Shown in pieces: positions 9,461 through 19,211 of a DNA stretch of 64,000 nucleotides (the stretch's first letter is position 1; each line of letters begins with the position of its first letter). A model generated the notes under the pieces. It did not search any database. It was not told the DNA's origin and was given only the letters and a program-made list of their open reading frames with translations. The translations under genes were made by a program, and so were the position numbers. Origin of the DNA: Metabacillus sp. B2-18 (GTDB lineage Bacteria > Bacillota > Bacilli > Bacillales > Bacillaceae); the NCBI RefSeq assembly GCF_021117275.1, contig NZ_CP088245.1, forward strand, positions 3,137,501-3,201,500, given 5' to 3'.

Positions 9461-10227
9461 TATTTAGACGTAACACCAGAGATAAACTCTGACATAATTT
9501 TTAATTCTTCGTCAGTACCTTTAAAGACCCCTGCAGGCATACTACCTTGACCATTTTTCGCAATGTCTGCAATTTTATCTGGTTCTAATCCGTTATCAAC
9601 AAGAGCCTTACCTGCAGCTCCACCTTCTAGATTATCACCATGACATGAAATACAGCCTTGCTCTTGGTAAATAGCATATCCTTCAGATTCTTTATCAATG
9701 TCTGCTTCAGCTTTAATTTTCCCTTGTTCAGCTGCTGCTTCCCAGTCATGTGTAACAACAGATTCCCAAGTAAGGAAAAACGTTGCTGCAATACCAAGAA
9801 TCATCATACCTACAGCGATAGGACGCTTTGCAGGACGACGCTCAGGACCACGATCTAAAAATGGTGCCAGCATTAATCCACCAAAAGCAAGTCCTGGAAT
9901 AACAATTGCCCCAATAACTGTGTATGGACCAGATGCAAAAGAGTATTTTAATAATTGGTATAAGAATAAGAAGTACCAGTCTGGTAATGGAATATAACCT
10001 GAATCAGTAGGATCTGCAACACGCTCAAGTGGTGATGGATGCGCTACTGTTAAACATAAAAAACCGATTAAGAAAACAGCACCTACTAACCACTCCTTAA
10101 GAAGGAAGTTTGGCCAGAATGCCTCTGTTTTCCCAGGATATTCAGAATAATCCTTCGGAATGTTTGGTTTTCTCTCAGCTGAAATACGAGAGTCACCGAC
10201 AAATTTCATACCTTTTCCGCGATGCAT
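9460..10227 (-). CDS. qcrC: Menaquinol-cytochrome c reductase, cytochrome b/c subunit
   Basis: Third subunit of the bc-type complex: a fusion of subunit IV (b6f-like) with a membrane-anchored cytochrome c, the arrangement known from Bacillus. Residues about 45-165 carry three membrane helices with the quinol-site-like DPTDSGYIPLPDWYFLF segment near 90. The C-terminal domain has one heme c motif, CISCHG near residue 190, with GSMPAGVF near 227 supplying the likely axial methionine. It is last in qcrA-qcrB-qcrC and ends at a strong terminator. It passes electrons from menaquinol to cytochrome c. Confidence 0.95.
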   Translation of the reverse strand: MHRGKGMKFVGDSRISAERKPNIPKDYSEYPGKTEAFWPNFLLKEWLVGAVFLIGFLCLTVAHPSPLERVADPTDSGYIPLPDWYFLFLYQLLKYSFASGPYTVIGAIVIPGLAFGGLMLAPFLDRGPERRPAKRPIAVGMMILGIAATFFLTWESVVTHDWEAAAEQGKIKAEADIDKESEGYAIYQEQGCISCHGDNLEGGAAGKALVDNGLEPDKIADIAKNGQGSMPAGVFKGTDEELKIMSEFISGVTSK

Positions 10228-10291
10228 GATTTCCCCTCCTTACTAAGGTGGTTTCCCGTTAACATTACAATAAGATTTTAATCAGTAAATC

Positions 10292-10966
10292 TTATAGAGG
10301 ACCAGAAATACCTTGTTTACGTATCATCACAAAGTGTGCTGCCATTAAACCAAATAGAGCAGCCGGTAAGAAAAAGACATGGATTGCAAAGAAACGAGTA
10401 AGTGTTTGAGCACCTACAATTTCCGGATGTCCAGAAAGCAATGTCTTAACCGTTGGTCCGATAAGTGGTACTGATTCTGCAATTTGCAGAGTAACTTTTG
10501 TTGCAAATAGAGCTTTCATATCCCAAGGTAATAAATAACCTGTTAAACCAAGACCAAGCATAACAAAGAAAATAAGTACGCCTACTACCCAGTTTAATTC
10601 ACGTGGTTTTTTATAAGCACCTTGGAAAAAGACACGTAGTGTATGTAGGAACATCATAACGATAACAAGACTAGCTCCCCAGTGATGCATACCACGTACA
10701 ATTTGTCCGAATGCCACTTCGTTTTGTAAGTAGAATACAGATTCCCAAGCATTTTTAATATCCGGAACATAGTACATTGTTAGAAACATACCAGATAAAA
10801 CTTGGATAACTGTAACAAAGAATGTTAATCCGCCGAAGCAATATACAAAGGCAGAAAAATGGTGTGCAGGGTTTACGTGTTCAGGAACTTCATGGTCAGC
10901 AATATCGCGCCACATAGGCGTAATATCTAAACGTTCGTCAACCCAATCATAAATTTTGTTAAGCAA
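10292..10966 (-). CDS. qcrB: Menaquinol-cytochrome c reductase, cytochrome b subunit
   Basis: Cytochrome b6-type subunit that holds the two b hemes in the membrane and contributes to quinol oxidation. The 224-residue protein has four hydrophobic helices. Conserved His pairs appear in GMHHWGASLVIVMMFLHTLRVF (near 92) and in RFFAIHVFFLPAALFGLMAAHF (near 187), and GYLLPWDMKA lies near 143. It starts 4 bp after qcrA ends and precedes qcrC by 64 bp. Confidence 0.96.
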   Translation of the reverse strand: MLNKIYDWVDERLDITPMWRDIADHEVPEHVNPAHHFSAFVYCFGGLTFFVTVIQVLSGMFLTMYYVPDIKNAWESVFYLQNEVAFGQIVRGMHHWGASLVIVMMFLHTLRVFFQGAYKKPRELNWVVGVLIFFVMLGLGLTGYLLPWDMKALFATKVTLQIAESVPLIGPTVKTLLSGHPEIVGAQTLTRFFAIHVFFLPAALFGLMAAHFVMIRKQGISGPL

Positions 10967-10970
10967 TTGA

Positions 10971-11480
10971 TTACGCCTCCCCTCGTGGTTTTGCTTTACC
11001 TAAGAATAAATAGCCGTCTTTTACTTCATGTACGTATACATCAAGTGGTGCAAGAGGCGGTGTTCCTGGAACATTTGTGCCGTCTTTTTCATATAGCCCG
11101 TAGTGACACGGACAGAAAAATTTGTTCGGATTTGAAGGATCATTGTTCCAACCGACAGTACAGCCTAAATGCTTACAGATTGGTGATAAAGCCGTAATTT
11201 TGTCACCTTCTTTAAAAACCCAAGCTGATTTTGTTTCTTCTGATTCGTACCAAGCATCTTTTTGTTTGATTTTAAAGTCAAAGCGTTGAGGTTCTTCCGT
11301 TATTTCGTCAACCTTTACAACTTGAACTAGGTCTGTTTCCTCTGCTGGTCGGAGCACAGGGTCAAGTGCGAAGCGAACCATTGGCATAAGCATACCTGCA
11401 GCCATGAAACCGCCTACACCAGTAAGCGTGTAGTTTAAGAATTGACGTCTAGAAACTCGATGTTTTTTCTCGCTCATCAT
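10971..11480 (-). CDS. qcrA: Menaquinol-cytochrome c reductase, Rieske iron-sulfur subunit
   Basis: Rieske protein carrying the high-potential 2Fe-2S cluster. The 169-residue protein opens with a twin-arginine-like SRRQFLNYTL and a hydrophobic anchor (GVGGFMAAGMLMPMV), consistent with Tat export and retention in the membrane. Cluster ligands are visible in CKHLGC near residue 102 and CPCHYG near 123, each box giving a Cys and a His plus the disulfide Cys. Two ATGs stand side by side after GGGGGGAAA; the first is used here. It is first gene of qcrABC. A GTCCG/CGGAC inverted repeat lies 25 bp upstream (11505-11521). Confidence 0.95.
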   Translation of the reverse strand: MMSEKKHRVSRRQFLNYTLTGVGGFMAAGMLMPMVRFALDPVLRPAEETDLVQVVKVDEITEEPQRFDFKIKQKDAWYESEETKSAWVFKEGDKITALSPICKHLGCTVGWNNDPSNPNKFFCPCHYGLYEKDGTNVPGTPPLAPLDVYVHEVKDGYLFLGKAKPRGEA

Positions 11481-11504
11481 TTTCCCCCCTCTATCTTAAG
11501 CTCT

Positions 11505-11521
11505 GTCCGGTACGTACGGAC
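11505..11521. promoter_or_regulatory. Inverted repeat upstream of qcrA
   Basis: GTCCG and CGGAC flank a palindromic TACGTA plus one base, 25-41 bp upstream of the qcrA start in an otherwise AT-rich region. It could be an operator or a hairpin in the 5' leader. No protein can be assigned from sequence. Confidence 0.4.
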
Positions 11522-11622
11522 ATACGGAAATAACATATAAAACTAGGACATACTCATGATATATCAATCTTCTCATGAGGTCAATAAAATCCTGATTTCT
11601 AATCCTGGAAATGAAAAGGTTT

Positions 11623-12078
11623 TTATGATTTATTCCAAGATTGTAATAAAATGTTCAAAATTTGTTCGATTTGGTCTTGTAAGAGCTTCCTTTTTAACTG
11701 ATCATCCATGTGTTCCAATGGCATAGAAGGGAGCCAAATAAGTTGTCCATTTTGATCATCCCCTCCTTTATCTTTTAATTTTTCATCGCTAGTTAGGAAA
11801 ATTACATGTTTAAATTCCTTTTGTAACTCCTCTCCCCACTTCGATAAATCCTCAACAACAGTAGATGAGTTTTTAAGATATGAAAAACTAGGAAAGAGAA
11901 ACACTCTGCCTTTCAATTGTCTTTCTAATTCAGTACTAACAAGACTAATAAATTCTCCTTTAGATACGGTGTGTTTAAAATCTGAATCTACTGAAACTGA
12001 TATTAATGGGATAATGGCCGTATCAATGTACTCTTTTGATTGATTATATAAATCTACATCACTTGAATTCCACTTCAA
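11623..12078 (-). CDS. ypiF: DUF2487 protein YpiF
   Basis: Conserved Bacillus protein of unknown function that usually precedes the qcr genes. I chose the TTG at 12078 (then KWNSSDVDLYNQSKEYIDTAIIPLI, 151 residues) because GGGAG lies nine bases upstream. Longer in-frame starts lack a properly spaced site, and the resulting length is close to other YpiF proteins. The protein looks soluble and mixed alpha/beta, with no catalytic motif. It lies 143 bp before qcrA and about 125 bp after ypiB, separated from ypiB by a terminator. Confidence 0.82.
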   Translation of the reverse strand: MKWNSSDVDLYNQSKEYIDTAIIPLISVSVDSDFKHTVSKGEFISLVSTELERQLKGRVFLFPSFSYLKNSSTVVEDLSKWGEELQKEFKHVIFLTSDEKLKDKGGDDQNGQLIWLPSMPLEHMDDQLKRKLLQDQIEQILNILLQSWNKS

Positions 12079-12163
12079 TTCATTCAACTCCCTGCAATAT
12101 TTTTTTACTATGTACATATTATAATGCTTATATAATAAATTGTTAAATACTGAATAAGTTCAA

Positions 12164-12189
12164 TAAAAAAACCCTCTTATAGAGAGGGC
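12164..12189 (-). terminator. Terminator of ypiA-ypiB
   Basis: CCCTCT/AGAGGG stem with a five-base loop is followed by seven T on the minus strand, 15 bp after the ypiB stop. Confidence 0.88.
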
Positions 12190-12203
12190 GTGTATTTGTA
12201 TAG

Positions 12204-12749
12204 CTACTTACTGTTTAATTGATTTAATTGATAAGTTAACCTTTGAAAGCTCTCTTTGTCTTGTCGATCCAATGCCTCATCAATTAATTTTAGAAGTTTT
12301 TCTTTTTGAAAGCTTTGGATAGAATGTTCAAGAACTTTCTCCGCAATTTCCCGGTCTTTTTCATTTTCATTTAAATGCTCAGGCATATAAGGATTTGACT
12401 CAAGAACTGCTGCATATTGTGGTGATTGGTAAGAAGATCTGAAATTTAGTTGAATAAAAAGCTCTTCCTCTTTATTTAATCGAATATCATGAAACGATTT
12501 TTCTGCATCAGTTGTCATGACATTCTCTTTGTAAAAGCGAAATGGCACTTCTTCAACACAGTGAGTTGACATAATAATTCCTCTTGGACAATATTGAGCT
12601 TGCTCAACAAAATGTACTTTTTCCATTAGAGTGTCATGACTCATTAAATAATTTAAGATCCACACACATTCTCTTCTCTTTAGTTGATAATGGTTTAAAA
12701 ACCACCTGATGAAGTCTTTCTTTTCATGGACAGATACAGGGGCCACCAT
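12204..12749 (-). CDS. ypiB: UPF0302 family protein YpiB
   Basis: YpiB belongs to a conserved Firmicutes family of uncertain function, with an N-terminal UPF0302 domain and a C-terminal IDEAL motif. The IDEAL-type stretch is recognisable near the end as [29 protein letters not shown] chose the ATG at 12749 ([11 protein letters not shown], 181 residues) because GGAGGG lies just upstream. Extending to 12839 would add 30 residues of unlikely sequence inside ypiA. It follows ypiA with a 79-bp gap and ends at a terminator, so the two form an operon. Confidence 0.85.
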   Translation of the reverse strand: MVAPVSVHEKKDFIRWFLNHYQLKRRECVWILNYLMSHDTLMEKVHFVEQAQYCPRGIIMSTHCVEEVPFRFYKENVMTTDAEKSFHDIRLNKEEELFIQLNFRSSYQSPQYAAVLESNPYMPEHLNENEKDREIAEKVLEHSIQSFQKEKLLKLIDEALDRQDKESFQRLTYQLNQLNSK

Positions 12750-12828
12750 ACAATTCCCTCCTCTGCAGTTCAGATTATTCTTACTTTGATAATTCCACAA
12801 AATAAAAATAAAATCCTTCTCATTTCCA

Positions 12829-14097
12829 TTAAAACTCATCTTCTAATTGTAGCAAAATCTCACCGTATTCGACATTTGAAGGATCTTGCTTTAATAATTC
12901 CTTAAAAATATTCTTCGCTTGTTCTCTTAGACCTTCTTCTAATAAGAAGTATCCATATTCCTGTAAAAAATCTCGTTGTTCCTTGAAAAAATTATATGCA
13001 AGTTGATAATGGTTTAATGCCTGTGTATACTCTTCTTTTTGATGATAAGCTCGTGCTAAATTCCATTCAAACTGTGGGTCTTCTTCTCCATATCGTTTAC
13101 TTTCATTTATAAGGTCAATCACATCATCATATCTTTCGTCTTGAAGAAAGATATGTGACAGTGTAATCGCTGCTTCAATATGTCCAGGGTCGATAGCAAG
13201 AGATTCACGTAATAATTGTTCAGCCTCTTCCATTTGACCAGATTTTATAGCTACTTTTCCTCCAAATAAGAAAAGATCTTTATTATACTCATCTACCTTT
13301 ATTCCTTCTTGTACAGTTTCTAAGCTTTCTTGTAATAATTCTTCATGTTCATAAGCTTTCGCTAAGTATAAATATAATGATGTATAATATGGATCGGCTT
13401 CCTTTAGTGCAAGGAATTGTTGAATAGAAGTTTTGTAAAAGCCTCCTTGAAAAGCTGTAAAGCCATATCCAAAAAGAGTATCTGCATCTTCCTGTATGTC
13501 TATAGCTTCCTTATAATGCTCCATGGCATCCTCAAATTCACCATTTGCGCTTAAACATTCTGCCAGCCTTTGATGAATATTAACGCCCGAAACTGTAGTA
13601 TGTTCGTTTACAAGCATTTCGAAGTAAGGAATTGCTTGCTTGTACTTACCCTGATGAAAATAAAGTTCTCCAAGAGCAAAATCAAGAATAGGCTCCTGCG
13701 GTAATAACAGCTTAGCTTCTTTTAGCTTTTGTTCACTTACTTCTGCTAGTCCTTGCATTTGATACAAATCTGCCAATAAAAGAAGTGCCTGTGGATAGGA
13801 CTCATTATCATTCGTGATCGTGTTAAGCAAATCAATGGCTTCTTCCTCATTTTCTAAATCTAATTTTAGTTCAGCTAAAAACAAGGTTACTTGTGTTTCC
13901 TCGGGATAAAGGAAATGAAGTTCTTCAACCATTTCATGTGCACGGTCGACAATACCCCATTGATAATATTGATCAGCTAAATGCAGTTTTTCCTCATCAT
14001 GTAGAGTAGGTGTTATATTTTCTAATAAGTTTAATCCTTCTTCAGTTTGACCCTTATTTACAAGATTAATTGCTTCGGTTAATACTTGGTTAAACAT
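12829..14097 (-). CDS. ypiA: Tetratricopeptide-repeat protein YpiA
   Basis: Soluble TPR scaffold protein of unknown partner. Its 422 residues are almost entirely helix-turn-helix repeats of about 34 residues, with TPR-type patterns such as [22 protein letters not shown] and [22 protein letters not shown]. About ten repeats can be counted. The ATG at 14097 ([12 protein letters not shown]) follows GAAAGGAAAA; a TTG 51 bp further out lacks a site. It is cotranscribed with ypiB. Tandem TPRs imply protein-protein interaction, but no binding partner is suggested by the sequence. Confidence 0.88.
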   Translation of the reverse strand: MFNQVLTEAINLVNKGQTEEGLNLLENITPTLHDEEKLHLADQYYQWGIVDRAHEMVEELHFLYPEETQVTLFLAELKLDLENEEEAIDLLNTITNDNESYPQALLLLADLYQMQGLAEVSEQKLKEAKLLLPQEPILDFALGELYFHQGKYKQAIPYFEMLVNEHTTVSGVNIHQRLAECLSANGEFEDAMEHYKEAIDIQEDADTLFGYGFTAFQGGFYKTSIQQFLALKEADPYYTSLYLYLAKAYEHEELLQESLETVQEGIKVDEYNKDLFLFGGKVAIKSGQMEEAEQLLRESLAIDPGHIEAAITLSHIFLQDERYDDVIDLINESKRYGEEDPQFEWNLARAYHQKEEYTQALNHYQLAYNFFKEQRDFLQEYGYFLLEEGLREQAKNIFKELLKQDPSNVEYGEILLQLEDEF

Positions 14098-14161
14098 ACA
14101 TTTTCCTTTCTCTTCTAACAATGGTTTATTTATTTCATATATACTCAATCTTTATCATACA

Positions 14162-15079
14162 TCAAAAGGAAACAGTTTGTGGTATAAAACGACCTGAGAT
14201 TGGGATAAAACATTCTTCCCCGGTGCCAGGCTGGAAGGTGATGTCACCATTAACATTAATGATCTTGCCATGATGTGATGTAAATGCTGGAAAATTCAGT
14301 TCATTATTTATCAATGGCTTCCCATCAGTATGATAGTTCATTTCATCTAGTAGATATAAATTATAATTGAGTTGTCCACCTACGCGAATATCGCCTTTCG
14401 CAGGATATACTCCTAATCTCATCAAAACATTCTTAGAAAGGGGCACCCCAGGCTCTAAACAGGTATCAATGGATGAAAGGCGATTTTCTTTCATTTGTTT
14501 TACCCATTCCTGCAAAAGTTTTTGTTTTTTATAAGATGTTAATTCTTCATCTGCTATATAAGGGATAAGCGTTATTGGATTTGAAAACATAGCATCTCTT
14601 ATCCAGCCCCATGACTTTGAATCTATCTTATCACCTTTGCCCAGTTCAACAAAAATAATGGATATATTTTGTTGTTTACACTTTCTAATAAGTGATGGGG
14701 TAAGAGTTTTTAATGAAAGCTTAACTCCAATATAGTAATCAATTGGCGAGTTAATCATAAGATGCCTTCTTTGCTTTAATTTTGACAACAATCCCTTTTC
14801 ATAATCAATATCTACCACTGTGAGAAGAGTTGTGCAGCCTTTTGCTAAGTACTGCATAAATGTACGTTTGAATTCTTTAAATGGAAGTAGTGAATGAAGA
14901 TTAAAATCCAGCATAACATAGCCAGGGGTTAACAAATACGAACTTAAATCCATCCTTACAAACTTTATGTTATCCATAGAATGACGCATAAACTCAATTT
15001 TGTCTTGGTTGATTAATAAAGATGTTTTTTCAATTGAATCGTTTTTTAACAACTTTACTTTGTCCATAATATAACACAC
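14162..15079 (-). CDS. Amidohydrolase-like protein lacking metal ligands
   Basis: I do not recognise a named gene. The 305-residue protein has the outline of an amidohydrolase/N-acetylglucosamine-6-phosphate deacetylase fold. It has an N-terminal beta part leading to LLTPGYVMLDFNLHSL near residue 50 (where active enzymes have PGFIDxHxH), then KGCTTLLTVVD, and a C-terminal LGVYPAKGDIRVGGQLNYNLY resembling the usual KGxIxxGxxAD motif. The HxH pair is reduced to NLH and no later metal-binding His-rich motif is evident, so it is probably not a classical hydrolase. The start is uncertain: GTG at 15079 has GGAGGG 11 nt upstream, and an ATG lies at 15067. It is flanked by ypiA and aroE. Confidence 0.7.
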   Translation of the reverse strand: MCYIMDKVKLLKNDSIEKTSLLINQDKIEFMRHSMDNIKFVRMDLSSYLLTPGYVMLDFNLHSLLPFKEFKRTFMQYLAKGCTTLLTVVDIDYEKGLLSKLKQRRHLMINSPIDYYIGVKLSLKTLTPSLIRKCKQQNISIIFVELGKGDKIDSKSWGWIRDAMFSNPITLIPYIADEELTSYKKQKLLQEWVKQMKENRLSSIDTCLEPGVPLSKNVLMRLGVYPAKGDIRVGGQLNYNLYLLDEMNYHTDGKPLINNELNFPAFTSHHGKIINVNGDITFQPGTGEECFIPISGRFIPQTVSF

Positions 15080-15281
15080 GATAAGGCGTCCCTCCTTCCA
15101 TCTCCTTAAGACAAGCTATGATGAAAAATAAGCATTTATTCACATTGTTTCAACTTGATAAAACGCCTTAAAAGAAGAGAAAGAAAGTTTATAAATTAAA
15201 AAAGAAAGAGGGGGATTCGAAGACTTGGTCTAAGGAGAACGGGCACCTACAATAAAAAACAATGTTAGTTTTTAATTAACT

Positions 15282-15326
15282 CAAAAAAAAAAGAGATTGC
15301 TTTTGCACCCAAAAGCAATCTCTTTT
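15282..15326 (-). terminator. Terminator of the aromatic supra-operon (after aroE)
   Basis: AAAAGAGATTGCTTTT pairs with AAAAGCAATCTCTTTT around a short loop and is followed by about ten T on the minus strand, just beyond the aroE stop. This is the strongest terminator seen in the window. Confidence 0.93.
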
Positions 15327-15328
15327 AC

Positions 15329-16624
15329 TTATTTGCTTAAGCCAGTTAAATGATCAAAAAAGTTAGGATAAGAAACGTCGATTGACTCTGCATTTAATAG
15401 TTCAATCGGCTCTTCCGTTATACAAGACGCAATAGCAAGCATCATACCAATTCGATGGTCACCATGACTTGAAACTGTCGCATTTCCCTTTAAGTTTGTT
15501 TTGCCAGTAATAATCATTCCGTCGTCAGTAGCTTTTATTGCAGCTCCTATTTTTGTCAACTCACCTACAACTGTATCAATACGATTTGTTTCTTTAACTT
15601 TAAGCTCACTTGCATCCTTAATAATCGTTTCTCCCTCAGCTTGAGTTGCTAACAAGGCGATAACAGGAATTTCGTCTATTAGTTTTGGAATTAAATCACC
15701 ACTTATGGTTGTTCCCTTTAGAGAAGATGTTTTTATAATGATATCTGCCACTGGCTCAAAGGTTTCTTCTTTGCTTGGTATGATCTCCATTGTGGCACCC
15801 ATCATTTCTAAAACATCAAGGATACCTGTTCTTGTAGGATTAACCCCAACGTTCTTCAAACGAATTTCACTGTTTGGAACGATGGCACCAGCTACAAGGA
15901 AGAATGCAGCTGAAGAAATATCACCTGGAACAAAAATATTTGTTGCTTGTAAAGTTTGACCACCACGAACGGTTGCTGATCTTTCATCTTCCTTTACATC
16001 AACCCCGAAAGCTCGTAGCATTCTTTCCGTATGATCTCTTGATTTATGTGGCTCAGTTACAGTTGTTTCTTCACCAACTGTGTTTAATCCGGCCAAAAGG
16101 ATGGCAGATTTAACTTGTGCACTTGCTACTGGGGAGTCATATTGAATACCTTTTAGACTGCCACCTCTAATTGAAATAGGGGTATATTGACCATTTTCTC
16201 TTCCATCAATATTTGCTCCCATCATTGTCAGAGGTTTTGTTACTCTCGACATTGGTCTTTTAGCAATTGATTCATCCCCAATAATACAAGAATGAAACGG
16301 AGTCCCTGCTAATATCCCCATCATTAGTCTAGTTGTTGTTCCAGAGTTACCAACATCTAATATATCAGATGGTTCTTGTAAACCATCCAACCCCTTTCCT
16401 TCAACTGTAACAAGGTCTTTTGATACATCAATTGATACACCCATTTTCTTAAAACAAGAAACCGTACTTAGGCAGTCCGCACCCATTAGAAAGTTTGAAA
16501 TTTCGGTTTTTCCGTTAGCGATAGCTCCGAACATAACAGCTCGGTGTGAAATAGATTTATCACCAGGTATGTTAATTGAGCCAGTTAAACTAGTAACTTT
16601 TGATAATCTTTGAACTTCTGACAT
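15329..16624 (-). CDS. aroE: 3-phosphoshikimate 1-carboxyvinyltransferase (EPSP synthase)
   Basis: Makes EPSP from shikimate-3-phosphate and phosphoenolpyruvate, the sixth shikimate step (named aroE in B. subtilis, aroA in E. coli). The 431-residue protein has the two-domain fold with [16 protein letters not shown] near residue 21 (phosphate and substrate binding), [15 protein letters not shown] near 90, KRPMSR near 121 and [10 protein letters not shown] near 317. [12 protein letters not shown] lies near 386. Residues SGTTTR with an alanine after GILAG are those of class II-like Gram-positive enzymes. Last gene of the aro-trp supra-operon, followed by a strong terminator. Confidence 0.96.
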   Translation of the reverse strand: MSEVQRLSKVTSLTGSINIPGDKSISHRAVMFGAIANGKTEISNFLMGADCLSTVSCFKKMGVSIDVSKDLVTVEGKGLDGLQEPSDILDVGNSGTTTRLMMGILAGTPFHSCIIGDESIAKRPMSRVTKPLTMMGANIDGRENGQYTPISIRGGSLKGIQYDSPVASAQVKSAILLAGLNTVGEETTVTEPHKSRDHTERMLRAFGVDVKEDERSATVRGGQTLQATNIFVPGDISSAAFFLVAGAIVPNSEIRLKNVGVNPTRTGILDVLEMMGATMEIIPSKEETFEPVADIIIKTSSLKGTTISGDLIPKLIDEIPVIALLATQAEGETIIKDASELKVKETNRIDTVVGELTKIGAAIKATDDGMIITGKTNLKGNATVSSHGDHRIGMMLAIASCITEEPIELLNAESIDVSYPNFFDHLTGLSK

Positions 16625-16740
16625 AATTCCACCTCTTCGATTATTAGAAAAAACTATGACAAAAACCTTAGTTTTTTAGTCCTGTCATCCATAAAAACTT
16701 GTAATTAAAGATCATAAAAATAATTATTTTTTATTTAGAT

Positions 16741-17844
16741 CTACATAATAAATGTTTCATAAGCACAATACTTGTTAATACAGTCAATCGCTAGTTCACG
16801 ATCTCGTTCTGTCTGAAAGCTTAACCTTAATACCCCATAGATTTCTTCACGTGTTTCAATAATTCGGATATTCGTTAAACTGATCTTTTCTTTTGCCAGA
16901 TATCCAGTTATCTCAGAAATAACCCCGGGATAATCAGGTACATCAACAAATAAGTCATAAAATGACGGAATAGCTCCCTTTTGCTTCTCTGGCAGACCAT
17001 CTCGATAATTCTTTGCATATTGAAAATATGAAAATAGATTATCAGCTTCTTCATTTGCAACAAACGCTTTTACACGCTCCATCTCTGAAATCCATTCATC
17101 AAATAAGTGTAATAAAGGTTCTTTATTATGGAGAAGAATATCTCGCCACATCGAAGGACTACTTGAGGCAATTCTCGTTATATCTCGAAACCCTCCAGCA
17201 GCCAGCCTCTTGACAAGTGGAAATTGCTCTTCATGATTTTTAGCCTGATAAACAAGGCTCGCAGCAACAATATGGGGAAAATGACTAATTACCCCGGTAA
17301 CTTCATCATGTTCATTTGGCGTCATTTCAATGAAATTAGCTTTCGTTCCTTCAAGAACACTTTTTAATAAATCAACATCATTCTGAGTTACATATTTGGA
17401 AGGAGTTAATATGTAAAAAGCATTCTCGAACAAATGTGGTTTAGCTGCTAATATTCCTGATTTATGAGAGCCAGCCATAGGATGACCGCCGATAAACTTA
17501 ATTTTTCCATTTAAATGCTGATTTGCACATTCAACAATTTTCACTTTCGTACTTCCAACATCAGTTACAATAACATCTTTCTTCAGTTGTTCTGATTTTA
17601 ATTGTTCTATAATTTGAGTTGTTTGTTGAACAGGGGTTGAGAGAAAAATCATATCTACCGTTGATAGATCCGGGAAAAGCTTGGTGGCAATTTCATCAAT
17701 GGCCCCAATCCTTTTTGCTAGATTAGCCTGATCTTCATTTATGTCAAAACCTAATATATGTATTGAAGGATCTTTTTGCTTAATTGATAATGCTATTGAG
17801 CCCCCAATTAATCCAAGACCTATTATATAAACTTTTTTCACCAT
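16741..17844 (-). CDS. tyrA: Prephenate dehydrogenase with ACT domain
   Basis: NAD-dependent prephenate dehydrogenase of tyrosine synthesis. The 367-residue protein has a Rossmann N-domain (YIIGLGLIGGSIALSI, residues 6-21), catalytic signatures VTDVGSTKVKIV near 93 and GGHPMAGSHKSG near 118, a helical dimer domain, and a C-terminal ACT domain (about 290-360: VDVPDYPGVISEITGYLAKEKISL). The ACT domain is the expected site of tyrosine feedback. It sits between hisC and aroE with gaps of about 115 bp on each side. An AT-rich hairpin near 16648-16677 may cause partial termination before aroE. Confidence 0.95.
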   Translation of the reverse strand: MVKKVYIIGLGLIGGSIALSIKQKDPSIHILGFDINEDQANLAKRIGAIDEIATKLFPDLSTVDMIFLSTPVQQTTQIIEQLKSEQLKKDVIVTDVGSTKVKIVECANQHLNGKIKFIGGHPMAGSHKSGILAAKPHLFENAFYILTPSKYVTQNDVDLLKSVLEGTKANFIEMTPNEHDEVTGVISHFPHIVAASLVYQAKNHEEQFPLVKRLAAGGFRDITRIASSSPSMWRDILLHNKEPLLHLFDEWISEMERVKAFVANEEADNLFSYFQYAKNYRDGLPEKQKGAIPSFYDLFVDVPDYPGVISEITGYLAKEKISLTNIRIIETREEIYGVLRLSFQTERDRELAIDCINKYCAYETFIM

Positions 17845-17904
17845 AAAATATCACCTTTTTGTCCTATCATAAATTGAGGGTATATATCATTGCCTAAGAA
17901 AGAA

Positions 17905-17949
17905 GGTACTAATAATATGAGAATCAAATCTATCATATAAATTAGTACC
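17905..17949 (-). terminator. Possible attenuating hairpin between hisC and tyrA
   Basis: GGTACTAAT (17905-17913) and ATTAGTACC (17941-17949) form a nine-base perfect inverted repeat with a 27-base loop. The minus-strand tail is TTCTTTCTT rather than a pure T run. It may trim or partly terminate the supra-operon transcript. Confidence 0.45.
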
Positions 17950-17962
17950 CTTAAGATAAAGT

Positions 17963-19045
17963 TTATTGAACAAATTCCCTTAATGCTTCGATGATTTCTT
18001 CGTTTTGTTGACGATCTCCAACAGTTATACGTAGGTGAGTAGGAAACCCAAGAGCATTTCCGGACCTTACGATATATCCTTTTTTCAGTAATGCATTAAA
18101 AACTTCGTCAGAATCTCGATTAAAGTCAATTAAAATGAAGTTACCTTCAGAAGGATAATATGGCAGCTTCAGTTCCTCACAGAAAGAGTAAAATTGCTGT
18201 AACCCTTCCTTATTTTTCCCCCGACATTCTTCCACAAACTGAGCATCATCTAAAGCTGCAATAGCGGCCACCTGAGCAACTCTGCTTGTATTAAAAGGTT
18301 CCCTAGCCGGTTCAATTTTTTGAATTAATTCTGCATTTGCAATGCCATAACCAATTCTTAACGATGCTAAGCCATAAGCTTTTGAGAATGTACGTAGAAT
18401 CATTAAGTTAGGATAGTCGTTAATGAATTCAACAGTTTCTGGATAATCTTCAGCTAAAACATATTCATAGTAGGCTTCATCTACTACAACAAGCACATGT
18501 TTAGGCACTTTATTTAAGAAGTTTACTAAACTGTCTTTAGTAACATATGTACCTGTAGGGTTATTCGGTGTACAAACCCATACAACCGTCGTATTTTCAT
18601 CTATTTGCAGAAGCATATTCTCTAAATCATGATTACCATCTACTAATGGGACCTCACGGATTTCAGATCCTTCAATTACAGCATTATGCTTATATTGAGG
18701 GAATGTTGGTGTGGCCATTACAGTATTAGAATCTGGGCTTAGTAACGCTCTACAAATAATTTGAACAACTTCATCTGATCCATTCCCAAAAATTAATTCT
18801 TGTTCTTGAACGCCTACGTGAGAAGCTAGTTTTGTACGAAGTTCAGCACTATATCCATCTGGATAAATCGCGAGCTGACTCAATTCATCTACAATGGCTT
18901 GTTTAGCCTTAGGAGAACAACCATATGGGTTTTCATTAGACGCAAGCTTCACAACTTTTGTTAAATTATATTCTTTTTTAACTTCTTCCATTGGTTTTCC
19001 TGGCTGATAAGGCTTTAGACTTAATAATTGTTCTTTTACACGCAT
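17963..19045 (-). CDS. hisC: Histidinol-phosphate / aromatic aminotransferase
   Basis: PLP-dependent class I/II aminotransferase. In Bacillus the same enzyme serves histidine synthesis and the transamination of prephenate-derived keto acids to Phe and Tyr, which explains its place among aromatic genes. The 360-residue protein shows LASNENPYG near residue 33, [11 protein letters not shown] near 88, [10 protein letters not shown] near 157, VVDEAYYEY near 187 and the Schiff-base lysine in [17 protein letters not shown] near 213. The ATG is preceded by AGAGGTG. A near-perfect 15-bp inverted repeat lies in the gap separating it from trpA (19069-19134). Confidence 0.95.
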   Translation of the reverse strand: MRVKEQLLSLKPYQPGKPMEEVKKEYNLTKVVKLASNENPYGCSPKAKQAIVDELSQLAIYPDGYSAELRTKLASHVGVQEQELIFGNGSDEVVQIICRALLSPDSNTVMATPTFPQYKHNAVIEGSEIREVPLVDGNHDLENMLLQIDENTTVVWVCTPNNPTGTYVTKDSLVNFLNKVPKHVLVVVDEAYYEYVLAEDYPETVEFINDYPNLMILRTFSKAYGLASLRIGYGIANAELIQKIEPAREPFNTSRVAQVAAIAALDDAQFVEECRGKNKEGLQQFYSFCEELKLPYYPSEGNFILIDFNRDSDEVFNALLKKGYIVRSGNALGFPTHLRITVGDRQQNEEIIEALREFVQ

Positions 19046-19068
19046 AAATTACACCTCTTTTAAATAGA

Positions 19069-19134
19069 GGCTTTGTTAAACTTTACGGAAAATACTAAAT
19101 TTCTCTTGTATTTATCCATAAGTTTAACTAAGCC
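19069..19134. repeat. 15-bp inverted repeat in trpA-hisC gap
   Basis: GGCTTTGTTAAACTT (19069-19083) is matched by AAGTTTAACTAAGCC (19120-19134), 14 of 15 positions complementary, enclosing 36 bases. In the transcript this folds upstream of the hisC ribosome binding site. There is no T tract, so it does not look like a simple terminator. Confidence 0.6.
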
Positions 19135-19211
19135 ATTAATAAGTAAACATTTCTAATGTTTATTATCATAAAGTTTCATTTCATCTAAAGCAATTAAAAT
19201 TTTGCTTTTCA

